Below are positions 55,017-64,000 of a DNA stretch of 64,000 bases, piece after piece; within the stretch, counting starts at the first letter, position 1, and every line of letters starts with the position of its first letter. The notes beneath the pieces were generated by a model. It saw only the letters and a program-made list of their open reading frames with translations, made no database searches and was not told the DNA's origin. The translations under genes were made by a program, and so were the position numbers. Source of the stretch: Begonia masoniana (taxonomy: Eukaryota > Streptophyta > Magnoliopsida > Cucurbitales > Begoniaceae); the NCBI GenBank assembly GCA_022432975.1, contig CM039511.1, forward strand, positions 20,610,557 through 20,674,556. The letters are read 5' to 3'.

Positions 55017-57167
55017 TGTAGCACCCGGTTCCATCGAACCAAAATTTAATTTATTATTTATGATGTACTTTTATAGAAGGGTTGGGGGAGTTATTGATTA
55101 GGTTAATAAATGATCAGGCGAGGGCATGATGGTAATTAGAATTTTTACATAGTGGATAACGTATTTAAGGAAAAGTCTAGTGTGAGTAGCCGCCACTGTT
55201 TCATTTCTTTTTACCTCTCAGCTCGACAGATTTCCCCTAGGCGATTCCCCTCCAACCAAGGTGATTTTTGATTCGATTACTTGTTTTTTTTTTAGTGTCT
55301 AGATAACTGGTGGATTGCTATGTGTGCATTTTGGAAGTATAGAGAGTGAGGGATGGGATTTGGGGTTTAGCGATGAATCGGGAATGGCGAGGAACAGAAC
55401 CCCCAGAACTAGCCCCTTTAGATTTCCTAATGTTTAGAATGAAGTTTAGTAATGCTGTGCTTATGTTTTAGGTGAGCCAGCTCTTGGAATATCCTACCAC
55501 CAGGAACTCTCGGTGAAGCCAAGTAAGTGAAGTATTGTGTGTGCCTTCGGGCCTACATCACAAAACAGTAGGTTTATGCATGTTTGAGTATTTTCTGTAT
55601 GTCATGCATCATGTTTTTAAAAGAATTACGAAAATGAACTTTCATGTATCATTATGGAAAGACAGGTACAGATTGAAATGCATTGGCGGTTAAGGGAACT
55701 AATCCACCCCTTAACTGATGAAGATGATTTATAACATTGGGAGAATTGATCCCACTCCCAAGGGAATTGAGGGATCAGAACAACTATTAAGAGAATTCAT
55801 CCATCCCTTAACTAATGAAGAGGATGTATAACATTGGGAGAATTGATCCCACTCCCAAGGGAACCGAGGGATCAGATCAGTGATTGAACGAATGTGCAAC
55901 TGAGATGTGAAAATAGAAACTGCATAATTAGGATTTAAGTTTCAGCATATCATTTCATTATTGCTTTACTTACTTAGCATTAGGCTAATAGATGAGTTTT
56001 GTGATGTAGGTGTTGAGGATACCACAAGTGAATTCCATGAGTTTACTGATGAATAGATGGAGTTAGGGGAGCACTTCTCTGTCTCGAACTGGTATACTGA
56101 TGAAGCGGATTAACTGATGCCTGTTGGTGTGAAAGTTCAGTTGACAGTGTTTCAATTTAAGTATGTTGAGTTTTCATGACAGTAGTAATTTTAATGTTTT
56201 GAATACGATTTTGAGATCTTCCTGGCAATAATATTCTGTTGGGATTTAATGTTGGCACTCACTAGATTTTTAGTAATGTAATGGTTTGAAATGTTTTTGA
56301 ATAGTTTCAGTGAAGTGAGTAAATTTTTTTCTGTAGTTAGAGTTGTGTTTGTATACCAAGGAATAGATGAAATGTGGTTCTGTTCTCAATCGTTAGATGA
56401 AGTTTATCGGCAGAGGTTGAGTTGTGGTTCTGTTGTCTATCGGAAGATGTCTTCAGTGGAAGCCATCGGATGATATAGAATGAAATTTGTCGTTTAGTGA
56501 TCGGTATATATAGCTTGTTTTATCGGAAGATGTTGTTTTGTTCACTATCAGTAGATGAAGTTTATCGGCAGATGTCGAGTCGTTGTTCTATTCACTATCA
56601 GTAGATGAAGTCTATCGGAAGATGTCAGGTTATAGTTATGTTGTCTATCGGAAGATATAAGTAGAAAGTTTGTCGTTTATAGATCGGTGTATGCAGTTTA
56701 CTCAATCGAAAGGTGTAGGTTTAAGTCTATCGGGTGATGTCTCAGTAAACTCATCGGCAGATGCGTGCAGATGTCATCGGTAGATGTAGGAGGACTTTTG
56801 TCGTTTAGTCACCGGAAGAAGCCTTCTATTTCCTGTTTCATTCTTTTCCGTTGACTTTATTCATCGGCAGATGAATTTGACTTCTGTGACTTCTTAAGCA
56901 TTTCACGCTTTAAACCTCTATTTCTTTTGGCCGATTAACTCTTAACATTCCGAACGATTATCCTAGCGACGTTTTTCACAGTTTTTCTTATCTTTATTAT
57001 TGTCCAAATGATTTCCGCTGCAAGTTTAAAATGTTTATTTATTTTGGATTCTAACATATGTCAAGAGTCGATTGTTGAGAGAATTTTTTTAAAATACGGA
57101 TGAAATTTCTTAGTCATGTACGGGCTTTTGAGTAACGAGCCGGGTTCAGATAACTCGGGGCGTTACA
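55017..57167 (+). mobile_element. Solo gypsy LTR D (2151 bp) with AATAT duplication
   Basis: It begins TGTAGCACCCGG and ends GGGGCGTTACA. AATAT flanks both sides (55012-55016 and 57168-57172). No internal domain. GATAACGTATTTAAGG holds the TATA box (55160-55170). Splice-like sites are AACCAAG|GTGATT (55260/55261), TATGTTTTAG| (55471), mini-exon 55472-55522 (51 nt), GCCAA|GTAAGT (55523; the exon's final G is missing) and GTGATGTAG| (56009). Two roughly 110-bp repeats lie at 55685-55880. About 20 ATCGG(A/C)AGATG motifs occupy 56400-56890. Confidence 0.93.
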
Positions 57168-57648
57168 AATATTTTTATATGAAAAATTACTTAAATCGAG
57201 TGAATTACAAATTATTTAGGTTAAAATTATGAAAATTTCCATATATTGTTGTAGCATTATCTACTTTGAAGAAATAAAGGATTTTATTTTAATTTTCATG
57301 AAATAACGGATTTTTAGCACTAAAAGAAATTTTGTTGTAATTTTGGTACAGTGATACCAATTGGGTTGTACAATTTTTAAAAATTAAAGAGATGAAGTAA
57401 AAGATTTAATGGTGCAATTCAATTCAACAACAAAAAGGAAAAAACTCTGCGAAAAGAGGGAAACAAAAGAAAAAATATCACAAAATAAAAGAAGAGATTC
57501 AGTAGAAAAAGGGAAATAAAAAGAGAATTTTTGGAAACAAAAAAAAAATGTGGTGGAAGAAGAGGCCGAATGGTGGCGTAAGGGAAAAACACAAGGGAAA
57601 AAAAGGTGGAAAATAGTGGAAGAAAGAAAGGGTTTCATCAAGAAGAAG
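57168..57648. other. AT-rich DNA between solo LTRs D and F
   Basis: No gene supported. The plus strand is A/G-rich at 57380-57648. It joins 60360 onward when LTR F is removed and may be part of a Tat/Athila-like LTR. Confidence 0.4.
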
Positions 57649-60359
57649 TGTAACACCCGGCATTTTGCCATGTAGATATTCCTTAAATTATTCAACGGGA
57701 TTAATGGGAATAATCATGCAATGTTTGTTTTTATTAATTTGCTAATGTTTCCAGTTGAATATGTATAATTCATAAAACCAAATGGTGAAACTAAATAGCA
57801 AATTAGTTAAAGACCAATGGAAGGGTAAAATAGAGAGAAATTAAGGTTGGTGGGAAATAGCCAATGGATGAATGCCATCTGGCAACTTTTTGAAGAAGCC
57901 ATGTCTTCTTCCTTCCCTCTCGTTCTTCTGTTCATTCTGGCGTGAAACTCCTTCCTGTTTTCTCTCTTCCAGTCGACGAACAACCATCGAAGTTACTTCG
58001 ATCTCCTCGGCTCCTTTCTGTTTTCCCGCTGAGGTAAACGTCTGGTTGAATGCTAACAAATTTGGACAAGTTTAATGCGAGTTTTCACTGAGATTTAGGG
58101 TTATTATTTTAGAGAAAACTCACTGTTTTTGGATGAAAACACGTTGGTGTGTTTTCTAAAGTGTTGAAACGTGTTTGCTGCATTTCCTACGAGATATTAG
58201 TTAGCATTTGTAGCGTGTTTGAATTCTGTACATCCATTTACAGATCCGAGCATTCCAGGGGCGTTCGAGCACACTGCATTGCTGCAAACAGGTAAGTTCA
58301 TGCATTTACGTTGGCCCTTAAGGCCCTACAACTTGGAGGTACTAGGTATGGTATGGATAGATAGGTTTTAGGTTATGCTTTAAGTTAAATATGTCTCCAT
58401 CATATCCTGTCTTCCAGTTGTATCATTCTGCCATCTGTGAATGTTAAGTTTAAGCATCGCACTTATTCATGCATACACGTTTTCCTGTAAAATCATGCAA
58501 ATGTTTTCAGCACTGGTTTTGAAGTAAGTAAGATAAAATCTGTAATGTAATGTACGGTTAAGTGTGGATGAGGACTGGCATCCTGTCAAGTACTCCTGTT
58601 ATGTCCTGAAGCGGCATGTACACCCTGTTGCGCCAGCTCCTCCTCCCACTTATACCTCCCTGTCCAGTGAAATGTAATGTAATGTAATGTTCTTGTATTT
58701 GAAACGTTCATGCATAGCATATGCATCACTGCATTGATTTCTGATATGTTCTTACTGAGCTCTAGGCTCATAGGTGAACTCCCTGTTGTAGGTACGGATA
58801 CTCCAGATGAGGACCTTATGCCTCATAATGACGAGCTGATGTAGTTGGGGAATTGAGCTCATTGGGGGTGGTTGCTGCAGCCAGACAAATTCTGTCCCGA
58901 GGTTTAAGTATTTAAAGTAAAGTCTATGTCTGTAAAACCTTTTCTGGAATTCTGGCGTTGTGTTTACAACTCTGTATAGTCCTGTGTTTTGTTTAAAACT
59001 CTGTAGGAAATTCTGCTGGATATGTAATGTATAGTTTCTTGTGTTTGAGTTTTAAATCTCTGTTTGACCATTGATAGTTGTCTCCTGAAATATTCTGTTG
59101 TTGATGTATTCAAAACCTCTGTATTTGACAGATTGTATCCATATATTTTAAATGTTTTGAAAACATTCTGGAACTGCTTGAGTTCTCCCTTTTCAGGTCA
59201 TGCATGGATATTCTCGAATTTTTGAGCTATCCATGCAGTTTGTCTGATTGAACTCCTGTCATTTGTAGAGTATGATTCAAAAACTTTGTTTTGAAATCGG
59301 GTTTGAAGGTCTGAAGCCCTCATGCCTCCTATTACGATGTTCCCTGCCTGTAAGTCTTTATGCTAAAATTTGCCAAGTTTTGTCTCAAAAACTACATCTT
59401 CCGATCACGTTCACTGCTGTTTTAAGTGTTCATCTACCGGTTGACGTCATCCATCTTCCGGTTGACGTCATCTGTTTTGTCGTATTCGACATCCACCGGT
59501 GGAATGTGCAATTCTGCTTGTTTTAAAATCCATCTACCGGTTGACGTCATCCATCTTCCGGCTGACGTCATCACCTTCTGCCGGTCTCGTTTATTGTCTT
59601 CATCTACCGGTTGACGTCACCCATCTACCGGTTGACGTCATCATCTTCTGCCGATTATGTTTACTGCTTGCATCTTCCGGTTGACGTCATCTTCTCTTCC
59701 GGCTGATGTCAGCGATTTTGTCGCATCTGAATCAACCGCTGCCCGCTGCCCGTCTGTTTCACTGTCTTTAGAAAATTTCATTCACCACTGCCCGTAATGT
59801 TTAGTCTTCCGCCCAGTTATTTCACAGTTGCTTCCTGCGTCTTCCGGCTGATGTCATCTTCTCTTCCGATGACGTCATCCATTGTTTTACGTCTTTCGCC
59901 CAACAGCTTCTTGCTTTTATGCTTATGATTTCTGGTTTACTTCCTGTTCATTCTGTTTAATTATTTTCTTCGCCATTTCTTCTCTTCTGTTATTCATTTC
60001 CGAACTGTGCATAGTTCTGTTACTCACCGTAGTCCTTCCCTCTCTGTAAAATTTTATGTTCAGGGTTTTGCATTAAGTTTTATTTAATCCACCGAAGTTC
60101 TTTTATACTAGGTCTTCCACCGATGTTTTTCTGTTTCCTGTTTCCATTTGTAACTGTTATCCAGAATCTCTTTTACTGCTTTTCCGTGTGATTTCAAATC
60201 CAGAACTCTTTCTCTCCCTCTGTTTAAAGTTCTGTAGGTGTTCGGTCTGATCTCATATAAGTTTAAAAGAAGAAAAAAAATATGTCTTGTTTCTGTAAAA
60301 TGTCCGGTATGATGACTCCGATCCCGGACCCCGATCGGGTACGGTTTTGGGGCGTCACA
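57649..60359 (+). mobile_element. Solo gypsy LTR F (2711 bp) with AGAAG duplication
   Basis: It begins TGTAACACCCGGC and ends GGGGCGTCACA. AGAAG flanks both sides (57644-57648 and 60360-60364). Splice-like sites are CTGAG|GTAAAC (58033/58034), CATTTACAG| (58243), mini-exon 58244-58291 (48 nt), AACAG|GTAAGT (58292) and GTTGTAG| (58791). The motif cluster CATCTACCGGTTGACGTCAT / CTTCCGGCTGACGTCATC lies at 59400-59880 and contains TGACGTCA (CRE-like) sites. It is the most diverged of the family. Confidence 0.92.
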
Positions 60360-60967
60360 AGAAGAACATAGGCGTATGTCACCATCTTGGAGAAAAGCTG
60401 ATAGTTGATGTCTTTTTACTCTCAACCTCATATTTCATAAATTTCTTCACTTCTATTATTTTGATGATTTTCACTTTGGATAATTTCAATGTAATTGTTT
60501 TGATGAATTTTATGATTATGGGCTGAGTTTATTTTGGTTAGGGGAGAGAGTACTAGTTATAAAAATTTCATTGCTTGCTACGATTGTTTGTTTTTGTTCG
60601 AATAAATTATTATGAAGATTATGGTTTAATTCAATTTATGTTAACGAGCAATTTTGATTACACGTGTTCTTTTCATATAGAGAAATAGGTAAGAATTATT
60701 ATATGCATAATAATTTATACGAATTGAATCTTATTAAGTCGTTATAATTCAATTTGTATGACTTTTGAATAGGACGTCATTGAGGTTTTTATTATTTTCA
60801 CTCTATCTATAAATAGAAGAGAAGAAGAATAAAACGAACCACTAAACAATTCGAATGAATTTTGGTTATTACAAAATTCTTGTTGTTCGAACAAATACCG
60901 TATCAATCTGTAGCTTTGGTAATGGAATTCGCGTAACAAAGAAATTGATCCTGACCAATATTTTTAT
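60360..60967 (+). other. Possible Tat/Athila-type LTR remnant
   Basis: ATTATGGGCTGAGTTTATTTTGG and the AT-rich text up to the MITE resemble LTRs of Tat/Athila elements, whose LTR end and PBS seem to follow at 61590-61720. No ORF of interest. Confidence 0.4.
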
Positions 60968-61455
60968 TAGGGGTGAGCATGGTCCGGTGCGATCCGGTTC
61001 CGAGCCGAAATCGGACCGGATCAAAGGATTCAGGATTTTTTTCCCGAATCCAAGAACCGGGCCAAAATTTTCGGTCCGGTCCCTGTTTCTCCCACCAAAT
61101 TTTTTTTTACAATAAATTACAACACGAAAAATTAAAATTTCCTCTAAGGACAAGTGAAATTGCCTACTTCTCAAATTAGGTGGTATAATTTTTTTGCTAT
61201 TTTTGTATCCTCTATTAAATCTTTGATTTTTTTTTAAATTATCTACTGTATCATTGAGATCTAAAAAGAACAGTAATACTAAGAAAATGTAATTTAAATA
61301 ACTATTGAATTAAAGTTTCGGTCCGGTCTGGGATTTCGGGAAATTTTGGACCTGGACCGAGAACCGGATCATTTTCCATAGGAGTTCTATTTTTAGGACC
61401 GAAACTGGTGGTTCGGTCCGGTTCTCGGTCCTCGGTCCGGTCCTGCTCACCTCTA
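60968..61455. mobile_element. hAT-type MITE (488 bp)
   Basis: Terminal inverted repeats are TAGGGGTGAGCA and (rc) TAGAGGTGAGCA, with longer imperfect GGTCCGGT-rich subterminal repeats. A perfect 8-bp duplication ATTTTTAT flanks it (60960-60967 and 61456-61463). The 8-bp duplication and TAGGGGTG ends are typical of non-autonomous hAT transposons. No coding sequence. Confidence 0.93.
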
Positions 61456-61924
61456 ATTTTTATTAACAAAATTTCTTATCTTATTATTTGTAATATGTTT
61501 TATTGTTTAAAATTATATTTAATTCATATCACCAGATTATCCATTATAAATTAATTTTGTTTTACTTAGATTTAAAGGTTGATAATTTATCCTCGTGGGT
61601 TGGACTCGTACTTATTTTTTATTACTTTATTAGCGACACGTGCACTTATGTTAAAGTGTGATTTTTCACTAACAAGTTTTTGAAGCAATTGTCGGGGATA
61701 ACTTTATCAAAATTTTTATCTTTGTGAAAAATAACCAAAAAAAAAATTAATACTTTTCTTTGTTTCTATTTTAGGTATCTCATATAAAACAAGAAAGACA
61801 TCCTACAATTATCAATGGTCATCTGAGAGATTTAATTCAAGTCAGGAAGTTGCTAGGAGTCATGAACTTGATGCAATGAGGAGGGACTTGACAGTCTGAG
61901 TTTCATCACTTACCAATGTAATTG
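61456..61924 (+). other. Decayed Tat/Athila-like LTR end, PBS region and gag start
   Basis: CCTCGTGGGTTGGACTCGTA (61592), GACACGTGCAC and AGCAATTGTCGGGGA (about 61684-61698) match the order seen at LTR ends and the GCGCCGTTGCCGGGGA primer region of Tat/Athila elements. A short gag-like stretch without an intact frame follows. It is cut at 61924 by LTR E. Confidence 0.55.
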
Positions 61925-64000
61925 TGTAACGCCCCGAGTTATCTGAACCCGGTTCGCTACCCATAACATTATCATGACTAAGAAATTTTGATAATAAATT
62001 CAAAGCTTCACTCGACAGTCAAGATTAGACTTCTCAAAATATTTAAAACTTGCAGCGGAAATTCTTTTTGAACAACAATGAAGTTAAACAAAACTGTGAA
62101 AAACATTATTAAAATAGTCATTGGGAATGTTAAGAAATATTCAGCCGAAAGGAATGAGGGTTTAAGGCACGAAATACTCTTTCGGTTTCAGAAGACAACG
62201 CATCTGCCGACGACTAAGTCAACGGAAGGAGCAGGAATAGAAAACCGAAGACTCCTGCCGATGACGTCAGCCGGAAGGAAGGAAAACAAAAGACATCACT
62301 CGGTAGACTTCATCTACCGATGACGTGTACAAACAACGCAACACCCTCCGCCGATAATGCCAATACAACTCTTTCCGATAGAATTAAAATACACACTACA
62401 TCTTCCGATCAATTAGACTACATCTGCCGACCCGTGCTTCACGCGTGACTCCATAAGACATCTACCGGTAGACTTTCATCTTCCGATAGACTTACACACC
62501 GCATCTACCGATAGACTTTCATCTTCCGATAGACTTACACACCGCATCTACCGATAGACTTTCATCTTCCGATAGACACCAAACCACAACTCAATACCTG
62601 CCGATAGGCATCACCTACCGATAGAAACAGAGCGACATTCCGAATACTCTTAACTATACCTATACGACCCCATCTAAGAAGAGAACCTGTTTGCTCTACT
62701 GAAATCGCTTTATAAACAAAGCAGACCAATGCATCACTCTACATCCATCAAATAATAAATTTCAAATTTCCAAAAAAATACCAACATCAGAAAGTAAAAC
62801 TCAATTTGTCCAAAACGCTGAAATCACTACTGTTATGAAAACTCGATCCATTTAAAATAAAGCATTGATAATAAAACCTTCACTCCACAGACATCAATTA
62901 AACTGCCCCATCAGCTGCCAGAACATTGTGTGGATGCACTCCTTCAACCCAACTAGCCTTCTGTGAACTCAGTAAACACACCTGCTAAAACTTCTTCACC
63001 TACATCACAAAACTCATCTATTAGCCTAATGCTAAGCAAGTAAAGCAATAATGCATGAAAAGCTGAAGACATGTCATCCTAGCATGCAGTTTCTACTTTT
63101 CTCATCTCTGTTACATATTCATCGTTATAATCGGATTCCTCTCTAAATTGGGAGTTGAATCACTTCTCCCAAAGTATGAACATCCCTGTCTCATTAGGAG
63201 TTGGATTAATTCTCCTAACAGTGAATATATATATACTGATCAATGTTCAGATCCACTTCGAAATTGGGAGTTGGATCAGTTTTCCCAAAGTATGATCCCT
63301 GGCTCATTAAGGGTTGGATTAGTTCCCTTAACAGAAAATGTTTCACATAAATCACTTCAGAATGTTCACTTCCTCACTATATCAAAACATGTAAACTCAT
63401 TTTCGTATATTTTCAAATATATGATGCATGAAACAGGAAAATATTCAAACACACAAAAATCCTAATGTTCTGTGATGTAGGCCCGAAGGCACAAGCAAAC
63501 TTTACTTACCTGGATTCCTAGCAAATGCTCGGTTAAGAGCTACTTCGGGGGTTTGTTCACCTATATTCATAAACAGAATGTTAAACCTTAATCTAAGCTA
63601 TTCAGAAATCTAAGGAGTTAGTTTGGGAACACTACTCATAGAGCATTCCCGAATAAACTCCAAACCCGAACCGCTATTTCTCTCAACTTTTCCAAAATAC
63701 TCACATTGTCCTAATTCGGTTATCTATTCATCAATACATGAAGAAAACTAAAGAACTTACCTAAGTTGAAGGGTATCGGGAAGGGAAATCGTCTGGAGAG
63801 CTCTACTGGGTTGAGCTGAAAAATCGAGAGTGAAATGAGCATTGACGGCTATACCTCATTTACTCTTTCCTTAAATACGTTATCCACAATATAAATTGAC
63901 AATTACCCTTATGCCCTCACTTAGTTACTCATTAACCTAATTGCTATTTCTCCCTATTTCATTCTATAAAATTCACACTTAGAAGATTAATTGGTTATTT
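61925..64000 (-). repeat. Gypsy LTR E, partial (runs off the window)
   Basis: Its sense 3' end ...CGGGGCGTTACA is at 61925, with no PBS to the left, so it is a 3' LTR or solo LTR. A CGTATTTAAGG TATA box is at about 63869-63879. Splice-like sites are CTTAG|GTAAGT (63761/63760), GAATATAG| (63561), mini-exon 63560-63510 (51 nt), TCCAG|GTAAGT (63509) and GTGATGTAG| (63000). Two copies of the AAATTGGGAGTTG unit lie in intron 2. A cluster of TCTACCGATAGAC / TCTTCCGATAGAC motifs occupies 62200-62620. Confidence 0.87.

Noticed and set aside
57384..57695. Minus-strand 103-aa Phe/Ser-rich ORF
   Set aside because: It crosses the edge of solo LTR F, so it is not an old gene, and its composition reflects a purine-rich strand.

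Overview
The window looks like intergenic and heterochromatic DNA of a flowering plant, probably a eudicot. The evidence is the dense nest of Ty3/gypsy and Ty1/copia LTR retrotransposons primed by initiator-Met tRNA (TGGTATCAGAGC sites), a 5S-rRNA-carrying TRIM, a hAT-type MITE and one plant TSPO gene. I see only one convincing host gene in 64 kb, and I cannot name the species from sequence alone. LTRs are labelled A to L below.

Layout. 1-16213: the 5' part of a minus-strand Tekay-like gypsy element, with pol pseudogene, PBS and 5' LTR A. LTR A is split by a 10.6 kb minus-strand Sirevirus-like copia element (5118-15744) that has a 5-bp target duplication, nearly identical LTRs, several polypurine tracts and an extra 751-aa ORF. 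16214-19505: low-copy-looking DNA holding TSPO (17649-18230, minus) with a G-box/ABRE and TATA-like site upstream. 19506-24179: remnants of an old Sirevirus-like LTR and a Reina-like chromovirus pol. 24180-24628: a Cassandra-like 5S-carrying terminal repeat and internal domain joined to a non-matching LTR (L). 25632-30852: solo LTR B with a perfect target duplication, split by a 2.9 kb gag-only element (26119-29035). 31658-37024: the 3' half of a Tekay-like chromovirus (element C). 37025-52790: a coding-poor gypsy element in LTR-internal-LTR-internal-LTR form; its middle LTR carries about 1.7 kb of a 22-bp minisatellite. 52791-61924: LTR fragments J, K and H, solo LTRs D and F with perfect target duplications, a hAT MITE with an 8-bp duplication, and Tat/Athila-like debris. 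61925-64000: LTR E, cut by the window end.

Main observation. All seven gypsy LTRs complete enough to judge (A-G), although partly diverged, carry in the sense direction the same series of splice-like sites. These are a 5' splice site after the TATA/leader, a 3' splice site about 200-700 nt on, a 43-51 nt mini-exon, a second 5' splice site that is usually CAG|GTAAGT, and a 3' splice site about 490-630 nt later. The LTR leaders therefore look like three-exon, two-intron transcripts. Downstream, or in G inside intron 2, each LTR has its own cluster of short CpG-rich motifs. One of these, an ATCGGCAGATG-type motif, occurs in both copia and gypsy LTRs. These statements rest on reading the sequence; no alignment or expression data were available.
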